From Mytilus galloprovincialis (taxonomy: Eukaryota; Mollusca; Bivalvia; Mytilida; Mytilidae), in NCBI RefSeq assembly GCF_965363235.1, contig NC_134847.1:60668439-60732438 (forward strand): 64,000 nucleotides of DNA. Direction: 5' to 3'. Both the position numbers and the translations under genes were made by a program. How positions within the stretch are numbered: the first letter of the stretch is position 1; every line of letters begins with the position of its first letter. Of the stretch, positions 46,740 to 58,400 are shown one piece after another. The notes beneath the pieces are model-generated. The model worked only from the letters and a program-made list of their open reading frames with translations. It did no database searches and was not told the origin of the DNA.

Positions 46740-48345
46740 AAGGCAGCTTCGTTTTCTACGAAATCTACATTGTTTATCAACCAGTACATCATAATCTTTT
46801 ATCCAGTCTTTACTTACAAATGTCACAATAAATTTTTGTTCAGGATTATCGCAAAAGTCTGATTAAAATTTCCCTGATTTATTTTATCTAGGTGACATTC
46901 ATCATGCTGTCGGCCTGATCATTGAACAATGTTTTGATAGCCCTTTCTCCACTTTGCAACACAGTCTTTGTTCGTAATTACTATCATGTTATCATCAATA
47001 CCACGGTATTCCAAGATTGCCAATTTGTTTCCAAAAGTCTCTAGAGTTTGGTTTTTCAATTTCACTCAGCAAATTTATTTGATGTCTATTTTGAAAATCT
47101 CGTTTCGCTTTCCATAAATGTTTGTCAAAGTCATTTCGGGCAACACACATGTTTTAATTAACATTTAATGTTTGTATGGTCATTCATTACAGGTTAGCAA
47201 CATTCCTTTCATTTTGTATGCTGTAATACGTCACTCCAGTAAGACTAAACCAATGTCTTAGCATCACCGTGATTCGATTTATGTTCATATGTGTTAGAAT
47301 TGGTCCCTGTAAGGCCGGCCAGTTCCATTTCGTTCATCAATTATTTGATGAAAGCTTCGTATGCTTCATTGACGTATCTAATTGTCGAAAGGGAATTTTC
47401 AATGCGATTGACAGTTTCGCTGATTCTTTTTACACCATCTTTCGAATTCCAGACATCCATTGGTAACTTTGACATATCATATATTTTCTTTGAATTGAAT
47501 TGAATTGTGTTTTAAATGCTGGTTCGTCAATCAAACCTTCATTCATAACAGCTAATTTCCATTCAAGAATCAAATGATTTAGTGTTTTATCTGGTACGTC
47601 AAGGTTGTATCGAAACTCGAAAATATTGGAGAGACCAGGGAACAAAGCAATGCATAGTTTATTAAAGAAAGATTGTATAGATATGATCTTTCAATTGGAT
47701 GTCAAGTAGATATGTTCGATAAGCAATTTTACCAGTATAACTTTACAGTTCAGAGATTGTGGGGTTTGGAAAATCTGGATATTTTTGAAAAAGCACACTT
47801 GCGATTTTCATGATCATATTGAATCTAAAGCAGACAACAACAAATATCATTATTTATGGGGAAAATGAGAATGATAAAATTCTGGTGTAGATTATCAAAT
47901 GGTGAGGAGGAAAAGTTCGCTTCAATTCTTTGTATATTTGACAGCAAATGGTTGATTTTTGTAAATTGACAAATTGTCGTCTATTAAATTATGAAGATCC
48001 CAGTGTCATTTTCCCTTGATTGGATATAAAACTATGTAGAACTTAGACTTAAAGACCAATATTTGCATGAAAGATTGTCTTACATTTTTAATTCAAAATG
48101 GGATATAATATATTTTAGTTTTATAGTCCCAGATTCAAATAAAACAATTTGTAATAGAATATTCAAGAGTGAGTTCTGTTTTGAGCGTTATTTATCATAC
48201 TACCCTCATACCAAAAGTATGTTTTATGTAAAATCAGATGTGGCTTTCATCGTTTGCCTATTAAATCGGGCAGATTGAGACGAAAGAACCTGTAATGTAT
48301 GTGTCTCAAATGAAAATAGGTGATGAGTACCATTATATTATATAT
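46740..48345. mobile_element. LINE copy with inverted 5' part (twin-priming structure), decayed
   Basis: The left part is coded on the minus strand, from 47655 down to 46740. It gives KTLNHLILEWKLAVMNEGLI, then KDGVKRISETVNRIENSLST, VNEAYEAFIK and RNDFDKHLWKAKRDFQNRHQ with DFWKQIGNLGI, the linker between endonuclease and reverse transcriptase of a non-LTR element. The right part (about 47660-48345) is coded on the plus strand. It gives RLWGLENLDIFEKAHLRF, KFWCRLSNGEEEKFASIL, LKDQYLHERLSYIFNS, IFKSEFCFERYLSYYP and HRLPIKSGRLRRKN, the C-terminal end with a residual CxxC. The parts meet head to head, upstream ends together, as expected of twin priming. Stops and shifts abound. Confidence 0.7.
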
Positions 48346-48354
48346 GTAATAAAA

Positions 48355-48745
48355 TTGACGGTACCAATTTTCTTGCACCAGATGCGCATTTCGACAAATT
48401 TTCTTGCACCAGATGCGCATTTCGACAATACATGTCTCTTCAGTGATGCTCGTGGCCAAAATATTTGAAATCCAAAGCTTATATAAAAGATGAAAAGCTA
48501 TAATCCAAAAGGTCCAAAAAGTATAGCCAAATCCGTGAAAGGAATCAGAGCTGTGCATGAGGGAGATACATTCCTTAATTTATAATAATTTCTATCATTT
48601 TGTAACAGCAAATTTTAATAACATAAAAAATCCGTATTTTCATGCCAGTACCAAAGTACTGGCTACTGGGCTGGTGATACCCTCGGGGACTAATAGTCCA
48701 TGTGTGACATTTTCTAATTTAGAAAAAGGAAAAAAACCTATTACC
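48355..48745 (+). repeat. Family E-related repeat with a 31-bp duplication at its start
   Basis: AATTTTCTTGCACCAGATGC is repeated at 48366 and 48397 (period 31). CATTTCGACAATACATGTCT, CTTCAGTGATGCTCGTGGCC and, further on, GGCTGGTGATACCCTCGGGG follow. The last is the complement of CGAGGGTATCACCAGCC in family E at 33929, so the two families share a terminal block. Confidence 0.7.
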
Positions 48746-48835
48746 ACTATATTGTGAAAAAAAGTGCAAATACTCTTAAATTAAATTAAATTAGTTATGT
48801 TCTTCATATGATATTGTTGAATAAGAAAAACTTAC

Positions 48836-49045
48836 ACTCAAGTGAGAGGTTTAGCTAGCTATAAAACCAGCTTTACTCCACAAGTTTCTAAACAAAAAAA
48901 TGCCGTACCACGTCAGGAAATGACAGTTGTTATCCATTCGTTTGATGTGTTTTATCATTTGATTTTGCCATTTCATAAGGAACTTTCCGTTTTGAATTTT
49001 CCTCGGAGTTCGGTATTTGTGTGATTTTACTTTTTGCAAGATGTC
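48836..49045 (-). repeat. Dispersed repeat family B, inverted copy
   Basis: The plus strand reads AAGTGAGAGGTTTAGCTAGC, CAGGAAATGACAGTTGTTAT and CCATTCGTTTGATGTGTTTT, the complement of the other family B copies in reverse order. Confidence 0.8.
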
Positions 49046-49639
49046 CGTATTAGAATTGAACTATCAACTTATAATTCTAAAAGTATAAAGTATAATAATA
49101 TATGATAAAATGATCAGTTTCTATAATTATGATATCATCAGATATATAATTTTAAAAGGAGACGATCAAAGTGATTTACGCAAAAGTTAATTTCAGAGAT
49201 AAAAAATTATAAAAAGGTCATATACAATTAAACTTAAATGGCAACATACTTTGAAATGATGCCAAGGAACATTCCTAGGCGTTTAAACGCAATATCACAT
49301 CCCATAACCGTTATAAATGCAACAAGGTTAACAGCACAAATCAGGTCGATCCCCAGTAAGAGAACAAACTTATAAATCTTTAATAAGACCATCACTAAAT
49401 AATGCCTGTTCATTTTGGACCCTTATTGTACGAAGAAAATAAACAAAATGGAAAAAGTACAAAGAAGTGCTGATTGGTTTGCCAGTCCCAAACTGACAAA
49501 GACACAGCTCAAGTTTAAGTGACAGGTTAGTCTCATATACAGCAGGACTTAATTATGCACACCTTGTTGTGTTTTATCTTCTTCTAAATAACACCAAACT
49601 GGTTGCCATTCATGATAACAGACATAACTCAACCACTCA
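49046..49639. other. No gene seen
   Basis: AT-rich sequence without recognised features. Confidence 0.3.
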
Positions 49640-49870
49640 GACAGTCACGGAAAAGTAAAATAGCCAAAAATATCGAACACAAAGGAAAATTCCAAACGGA
49701 AAGTCCCTTATAAAATTGGCAAAATCAAAAGCTCAAAGTTATCAACCGAATAGAAAACGACGGCCGTATTCCTTATGTAATAAATGGTGGATTAAACCTG
49801 GTTTTATAGCTATCCATTATATTAACAACAATGTGTCAGCACAACAAACAGATGTGAAAGGTAACATGTC
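49640..49870 (+). repeat. Dispersed repeat family B, copy 4 (shortened)
   Basis: CAAACGGAAAGTCCCTTATA, AAAGCTCAAAGTTATCAACC, GGATTAAACCTGGTTTTATA and ACAACAATGTGTCAGCACAA are present; the TAGCTAAACCTCTCACTTG segment is deleted. Confidence 0.7.
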
Positions 49871-50647
49871 AATAATTGGGGTACAGCAGTCAAAATTGGG
49901 CACTTACTCTCGTACCAAATTTCATTCTGTCGAACACTATACGTCAACCATCATTATTGCCTCAAACTATTATAACAGGAACAGCCTAGCTTCTATTGAG
50001 CATTAGTGTAAAGGGCTCCGACGAGTCGCTCAAAAAGCTATCTCGGCCTACACATATAGTCAGTAAACTTGTAAACTTGTAATGTGTAAATATTTAATCT
50101 TAATCAAAACGCATTTTTTTATTGATTTAATTTTTCTGTGTGTGTAACTTCGCTGATGAACATCACACATTTTTCTTTATTAATGTTGATGTTGATTTGC
50201 ACACCAAACGGCAAAAATAATATCACCTATAAATCCGTTATAATACTTTAACACACAATACGTTATGTTCAAAGCAAAAATCTTTAATGCTTCGAACAAA
50301 TTAAAACAATAATATCGATGAATGCCAACGAATATAACTCGGGTGTATGTGAAAGGTTATCCCGATATCAAGGCTAGATGAAGAAAGCAGCTTTGCATGG
50401 CAACTAAATTCCTATTGGGATAAAATTTATTTATCTGTGATATTCATGGGAAATGTTGTGTGTTCCTTTTCCCTTTTTCATATTTTGATGTTCTCTTTCG
50501 AGCTGCCAGCTGTCTGTTCAACTACTTTCCAATCATGATGTCCAAAATTTTCGACTTGTTGAATTGGTGAACAAAATGTTCAAAAATTGCAGTTGTTAAA
50601 TGATAGCGGTTTGAGGTCGCTTGACTAAGGAAAACTCTCTATAATCT

Positions 50648-50856
50648 CTGTGGATTCATTATTATTCGTTGGATACCATTTTTCGTTGATTTTGTGGGCA
50701 CATTGAAACCGCGAATTTTAAATGTTCAACGAGTTTAAATTTGCTATTTGATGAATTGCAAACTTTTAGGAAACCACGAAATCAAATATCTACGAAAATG
50801 CAAGTTTTCTTCGAATCCACAAAAATTGGTACCCACGAAAATAAATGAATCCACAG
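50648..50856. mobile_element. 209-bp inverted-repeat element (MITE-like)
   Basis: CTGTGGATTCATTATTATTCG at the left (cut to 20: TGTGGATTCATTATTATTCG) is matched by CGAAAATAAATGAATCCACAG at the right in inverted form, and inner motifs such as GGATACCATTTTTCGT / GGTACCCACGAAA also pair. The interior repeats TACGAAA and CCACGAAAT. I recognise the ends from mollusc MITEs. Confidence 0.75.
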
Positions 50857-50859
50857 TTT

Positions 50860-52440
50860 CAAAGTGTTCGTAAACAGCAAAAAACAGAACGAAATTAATT
50901 CATGAGGAATGTGTATTGCAGTATTACAAATATTCTTGACGGAACTCATCTTGATTATGGTTAATGTAAAAGGTATGAATTAGTCCGGCGAACATCCAAG
51001 TCCAGCGGTCTTTAATGCTGACATGAAGGCCAGTAAAATGCACTATAATAAAGCCTCATGTAATTTACATTTTATGAATGAACTACCAACAGCATCTAAT
51101 GGAGAACGAAATGAAAAAGCATGAATGAAAAATGAATTATTAATGAGTTTTATATATGCTAAATCAGCTGATTACAAAGTACACATTTCTAGCTGTATGT
51201 CTCTGTACACTTGTGGTTTTAATTGGACTAACAACTTATGTTTGAGATTCATATGCACTGCAGCTATATTCACGTGTCCGTCAAACTATTGCTTTCATAT
51301 GCTCTTGATTTGGTGTCTGTGAAACATACATCAAAGTTTCTTATAAGGAATACCAAGCATCTATATAAATTTCGGTTCGATACTATGTTGTCAAAATATA
51401 ACTTCTAATGTATACTGCGTTGTAAGCAACCGGCCATTGCGGTAAGTATTAAGTTAACAAAATAAAAAGATTAAATAAATAAACATGGTAATAAGTATAA
51501 AGTTTTACTGCATGTTTATGGTTTCTTTATAATGTTATAGTGCAAGTCGAGTAAAAAAAAATAAAGATGTTTAATGTGACATTGTACATTAAGTACTTTT
51601 ATAATGATCCGGATGGGGGAAAATTTGCCTCTCACTGAGATGTAACATATTGATCTTCTTCAATTCATGTCTTCTTGTAATTTGATTTATCTGTATGCAA
51701 TGTTGTCATCAATAAAGAGTCTTCATCTTATCTATTAAGTCAATTATTAGGAATGGTACATCATGTGAGAACATGTAGAACCCAAAACAATGCCCTGAAA
51801 ACAAACCCTGATATAAAATCATATGTTTATTCAGAATATATTTCTATAATTGAAAGATTTACATTTCACTTATGTTTAAATGTAGACTTCACGTTTCAAA
51901 TTCTCGAGTTCAAATCTTTATGCCGGTGGGTATTTCTCATGGTTTTAATTATGATTAATTATCGACATACTTGTAAAATATTATTGTACTTTTAGTGACA
52001 GTTGCTAATCCAATTGTTCTGTATACTCTGTCATTTCAAAAGTTATCAGGATAACATGCGGGGTTAAGATTTGACAATGACTTCATGATTCATATCTGGG
52101 TGTGACATATCTGCGTGGGTGTTTGTACTTTTATCATGTTTATCTGTATTTTGTTCTCTGTATATATAATCTATAATGATACCAGACTGAGTGTGTACTA
52201 ATGCCATGGACTTCTGAAAATACTGATTAAAATGGTTTTGTCAGTTTCTTTATTGTTGTTTTCCATTGACAATTTCTTATTAATCTAAACTATAATACAG
52301 CTGTTAATTATAGTAAAAAACCGGATGGATTAAGTAGAAGAACAAATCGAAAGTAGATAAGTGGGCGTGGCCACATTATATTTAGTCTAAAGATACCACG
52401 TGTTTTCATCGCACTGTTTACAACATACGGGTAATTTGAA
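50860..52440. other. Upstream of RPGR, no gene seen
   Basis: AT-rich sequence. GTCATCAATAAAGAGTCTTC near 51710 looks like a polyadenylation signal, possibly the 3' end of a retroelement, but nothing coding precedes it. Near 52362 a GTGGGCGTGGCC box (KLF/Sp-like) stands about 100 bases upstream of the RPGR start codon. Confidence 0.35.
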
Positions 52441-52442
52441 AT

Positions 52443-52456
52443 GTTGTTTAGGATAC
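52443..52456 (+). promoter_or_regulatory. Possible RFX X-box ahead of RPGR
   Basis: GTTGTTTAGGATAC fits the X-box consensus of ciliary genes (GYTNYY, 1-3 bases, RRNRAC) with one mismatch (T for R). It ends 4 bases before the RPGR start codon. RFX factors driving ciliary genes through such boxes is established in other animals; use here is inference, and the position may be inside the transcript. Confidence 0.25.
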
Positions 52457-52460
52457 AAAC

Positions 52461-55400
52461 ATGGCCGCCGAAGATGATTCCGATGTTCCAGGTAGAAATA
52501 TTTGCGTTCTATCTTTCATTGTTTGTATTTTTGACAAATGCTCAATAACATTTGTAAAAAAATTAACAAAATACACCGAAAAGGTCCCCCAATTGTTAAA
52601 GGGTTCCGTCGTATTTAAAAAAAATAATCATCCGTTCATGTCTCATCTTGCTTAAGTTGCTATTTCTTGTTCACCTTTTGGCTTTTCACTGAACTTCCGC
52701 ACAAGAATGATCAACAATTGCATGTTAACCCATTATTAGTCGAAATGTTTATTACACTTTAGAAGCTATCATAAATTTCGGAATTGGCACAAAAACCGTC
52801 GATAATTCCTCATGTGACATGGTCGTTTCGCACCGGGTTGTTTAGTAGTCCTGAATTTATGAATACATGTTTTGTTTTTTTATCCAGGAATAATGGAATT
52901 CTAGTCAAATCGGCACTTGGTCAATTCGGCACCCGGTATAGTCATAGTAATCAGCATCTAGTCAACTTGGCATCTAGTTAAATCGGCACTTCATATAGTC
53001 AATTCGGGACCTATGTTAGATTTGTTTAATATATATATTTTTAACAGTATTTTAAGCAAAAACAGTAGAAATAAGGAATGGGTTGTCCAGAAATTTTACA
53101 ATATTTAGCCTTAAGTAAGGAAGGGGTTGACCAGAAATGTTAACCTAATTTTATCATGTTTATTCACATTTTTAAGGGTTGAATTATTTATATGTATTAT
53201 TGGATGCCTAATTGACTTTAAATAGTTGCCGATTTGACTTTTTCTATTGGTTCCGATTTGACTAGGTGCCGATTTGACTTTTTCTATTGGTTCCGATTTG
53301 ACTTGTACCCGAATAATGTATAATAAACCTTAAATGTAATATGATTACCAAATCTCTGCATGCTATTACTTAAATGAGGGGAGTCGGAGGGGTCCTGATC
53401 CCGAAATCCCAGGCTTAAAAACATGAAATCCTGATGTCCTGAATTTAAAAAGAATTAAATCCTGACATCCTGAAATTTCAAAAAAAGAAATCCTGGTCGA
53501 TCCCAAAAGGGTCAATCCCAAAATCCTTAGCTTAAAAACACCTGATCATGACTTCCCGAAAAAGGTCCTGCCCCCCTCCATCCCTCTTCAATGTTTGACA
53601 TATATACACAATATTTCTTTTATTTGTGTTGCCAACATATAAATATAGTGATGCTTTGAAATATTTCTGCAAGCTGAGCAATGTCTGAAAAATAAACACA
53701 TCAACATATGATCTATTAATTTAATATATTTAATTAAGATTAAAGCCATCTCTTCAATCATGTTAAATATTGCTTACATGTATTGGTAAAGCTGTCAAAT
53801 CATTTAGTGTCCTTAACATTTTTGACACCTCTTTAATCTATTACATTTTTGTACATATATCATGACTATTAAAGCTACAATATTATGGATTCAAAAGTTT
53901 TTATTAAACTCAATGAATGAATGATTTTATTCTCATGAACTAATACATACATTTGTATCTACAGTTCATCATGGTTCATATAATAGATATTTTGTTTTGC
54001 ATGTGTGAAACTAAATAACAATATAAAAGTATTGAAGTTCCTCTAACCTGGAGGACATGCAAATGACGTACTAAGTCGGACTTTCATTGATATATACATT
54101 TATCATATAAATCTACACATTTTTAGATGAGAATTACTGAACATGCTGAATATATGATTAAATTTAACAATGTTAGCATTTTTTATACATTAATATGGTA
54201 ATTTAAATACATAATTTAGAGATTTCAATGAAGGTAATTGTTACATAAAGATTATATTCGAATTTTTATTCAGACCACATGTGGTGAATCTTGCTGGGTA
54301 AGATACATAAAGTACCTGTAATTTGCACACCTTTTAAATTCATTGTAATACATACATGTAAGTGTCTATAACATGTACAACAACAAAAATGTTTATTGAT
54401 TATTACATTATTAATTATAACACTTTCCATGCTTTACATTGCAGAAACAGGGGGCGTGTTTACCTTTGGAAAAAGCAAGTTTGCAGACAATTTACCTAGC
54501 AAATTTTGGGTAAAAAATGATAAGGTTTTACATGTTGCTTGTGGTGATGAACATACAGCTATAGTTAATGGTTAGTATATATGTACATGAAGGGTACTCT
54601 TAAACTTTTATGTGGCCATTAAAAAAAAATCTTTAAATGAAACAACAAGAAAATCAGTGTTAACCAACCCAGCATACATGTACATGTACATTGTGGCAGA
54701 AACATATATATATATATATATATATATGCAAGATTAGGTATAGTATAAGCCTTTCCTTCACAGATCATGATCGATGCTTCCCTTTTGTGATACTGAGTCC
54801 ATAGTCAGTCATATACATGTAATCAATATTTATTGAGTTAATCAAATATCTTGAGAAAGTCAAATTTTCCTTTTAAAAAATAACTAGTTTCAACCCTTTA
54901 AAGTTATTGTTTCATTTCATTTTTGTCGAGCCTTGGACAGAAGCTTGTTTATGATCATAAGATAGTATCCAGAAGAAAATTTTGTAAAAATAAAATTCCA
55001 TTTTTTCTGTATTTTACTTATAAATGGACTTCATTTTTCTGCGGGGAACCATTACATTCACCATGTTAACTCTGTGGTTAAAGTTTTTAAAATTTTAATT
55101 ACTTTCTCAAACTATCCTGGGTTTGTACCAAACTTGGACAGAAGCTTGTTTATGATAATAAGATAGTATCCAGAAGTAAATTTTGTAAAACGATAAATCC
55201 ATTTTTTCCATATTTTACTTTAAATGGACTTAGATTTTCTGCCAGGAAACAACACATTCACTCTGTGGTTAAATTTAAAAAAAAATTTAATAACTTTCTT
55301 ATACTATTTTTAATTTGTACCAAACTTGGACAGAAGCTTGTTTATGATCAAAAGCTAGAATCTAGAAGGAAATTTTGTTAATATTTTGTACCTGTGTATC

Positions 55401-58400
55401 TGTATTTTACTTATAAATGGACTTAGTTTTTCTTCCAGTTAACATTACATACAGTCTGCAGTTAAAGTTTTTAAAACATTTATTAGATTCATTAACTATC
55501 CTGGATTTTTACCAAACTTGGACAGAAGCTTCTTACAATCTAAAGATAGTATCAAAAGGAATATTTTTATTGATTTTTTCCCCTCATTTTTGTTGAGCCT
55601 GCGATTTACAGCAAAAGTAGGCGAGACACTGGGTTCCACGGAACCCTTGCTAATTTTTTGCTTCACATACAAATACAAATAAACAATTAACATGTTTAAT
55701 AAAGGAAGACAATTTATGAACAAGCATGCAGGATACATACATATACACAAATGTACTAGCAAAAACACCAGAATGGTTGCAATGAATAGATAGGTTTTGA
55801 TAATAAAATTGGTTGACTAATTCTGTCACATATATGTTACAGCCAATTCCAATGAGTGTGTATGCAAATGTAATATCTTTGGTTAGCTTGCTTGTTAGCT
55901 GAACCATGAAGTCATTATCAGATTAGATAAACTACCCTCCATAAAGAGAACACTAGTCCAACAGATAATCAATCTGTCTGTAGGACTAGGCTACATCGAA
56001 AGGAGGGTAGTATATTTTACCTATTAATGACTTCATTATTCAGCTAGCAAGCAAGCTAACCAAAGATATAACCTTTGCCTACACACTCAATGGAATCAGC
56101 TGTAATTATCATGATATGATTAAGTAAATGTGTCCATACAGGTACAGTAACTGTATACTTATTGATCTTAGGCAATATTATGGGAACAAAAGATTACCAT
56201 GTAAAATTTCATAGGTTTTTCTTAAAGGGAAATTCCGCGATTTTTTACTTATCATCTAATTATGTTCATCTTAACATAAAAAACACATTTGCAAAGTTTT
56301 AAATTTATATTCCTTCTAATAACGGAGAAAATCAAGTATTTGTAACTTTTTTGGTTGAATTCTCGAGTGGGTCGTGACGTATTAGCCCGATTTACTGAAT
56401 TCTGGGAAAAAATAAAATCTGTTTAACTCTTATAGGTTATCGACAATATACGTAATTAAAAGCGCACAGCTGACGAATGGTCGAAGTTATTAACCACAAT
56501 ATAAGAATGAACGAAAATGAATATGCATATACCGTTTTGTATTGATTGAATTAAACTCCTATAAAATTATCTCTAGTAAATGTTTTTGAATAAATTTAAT
56601 TAATTATTGTTGAGATTTTTTTCATAAAATATTTATTGAACATTTTTACTGATATTGAACTGAAAATATTTCAGTTCTATTTACCGTTATTGTTTTGATA
56701 ATCATTTCAATGCAACTAATGTGTGAGCAGAGTGTGTATATTATTTTGTAAAGGTCACTGTATATTTCTCGGCTTGAGGTCAATTCGTTTACCTTGTAGC
56801 TATTTAGCCGCAGGTGTGAGTTCAAGCGTACACAGGTATAAATGTTGTTATTTGGAAAGGATAAACAGAAAGGATTAGAAAGAGTATGCTGTCACGATGT
56901 TAATACACTAAGATTTAATACACGATGAGAATAAAGATACAATAATTAAATTGTGTAAATTAATTGAAAATAAAATTCAGATTCGTAATTCCGAAAGTGT
57001 ATAAAAATAAAAGGAAACAATTTTTGATTACTTTCTTAGCGGCAATTGGCGTAAAGATTCAAATATGAAGCAAAAAATAGTAGTTTTAATCTTTTATAAA
57101 AACTAAATGCAATATGGGTCTCTAAAAACACCGCAAAGGACCTCCTTAAGGGAAATTAAGGTCCTTTGTGCTCTTATCAAACTTCTTTGAGGTCCTTAGT
57201 GCTCCTTTGTGCACAAAGGAGGTCCTTTGCGGTGTTTTTAGAGACCGATGCAATATTACCCAATTTGATATACCATTGTACATCTGTTTGATATCATTGA
57301 CTTTACCGGAATTTCTTAACTTGTATTCAAATCTGGCTGTGTTTAAATGCTAATAAAACTATTGCAATTTTAAAGTTTTTAATTGACAAAAAAATACAAC
57401 ATACAACATGCATGATTTTTTTTAGTTTCTTTTTAACATTTTATTCTTACATAATTAAATTCATTTGCCAATCATTTACACGAACTTTTTGTGAAAAGAA
57501 TATCAATTATCTAAGCTAAGGCATTATTTCTTTTGAGGATTTTTGAGGATTTTTTTTAAAATTCTATGATAATATTTGTGCAATGTTGAACATGATAGCC
57601 GTCATTAATCCAAATAAGTAATACAGTAGTTGTAATAAAAGTTATATTTTAGTCATGCATAACTGATATTGACGAATTTATAATAGTTCGTCCATACATC
57701 GTTGTTCTTGAAACAATCATTATTAGTATACATGTAAGTTTCCTGACGTATAAGAGCCATTGAGGATGAGCTCCAGAGAAATCAGACTAGTGGCGTTTCG
57801 TTCGTTTGTTTGTTGGGAAAGGAGAGGAAATGCAACCGCTTGTACAGATAAACGACAGAATTACCATACAAGCATTTATAGTCAACACAATCAGAAAGAG
57901 TTCCCATCGTTAGACGGGGAATATGAAGGCTTCCAAGAATGAACAAGTGACATGTCTAACTCTGAACAGTTAGAAAACAGACTATCGACATCGACCGCTT
58001 GTTCTTAATATTTGAAACTGTATGCATATATATACGTATACGTTTATGATATATATAGTGATGAGTTCTTGCGTCTGACAAAAACTAAATTCCTTCATGG
58101 TTATATCTTGCCATACGTTTATATTGGTTTGTAAGGTGATTACTCACAATCGTTATTTGAAAATCCTGTTTGTGAGATGTAGATTTATTTCAATACAGAA
58201 ATTTCGTCTATATATTTCACAAGTGTATAACACGGAGAAGCTCTGAAGGTCCATTACTCCCATTTTGTTTGGGTGTGAACCATCGATGTTTACAGCAATA
58301 TCACAGAATAAGATGATGATGGTAGAAAGAACTATGGGCGTCATGTGGCAAATATTACATGCATATCGGACAATGAGTTGTCAATCTGTATGAAAAGATT

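Noticed and set aside
52461-52655. Single-exon 64-codon gene starting at the RPGR ATG
   Set aside because: The frame simply reads through the exon 1 donor into the intron; the spliced product fits RPGR.
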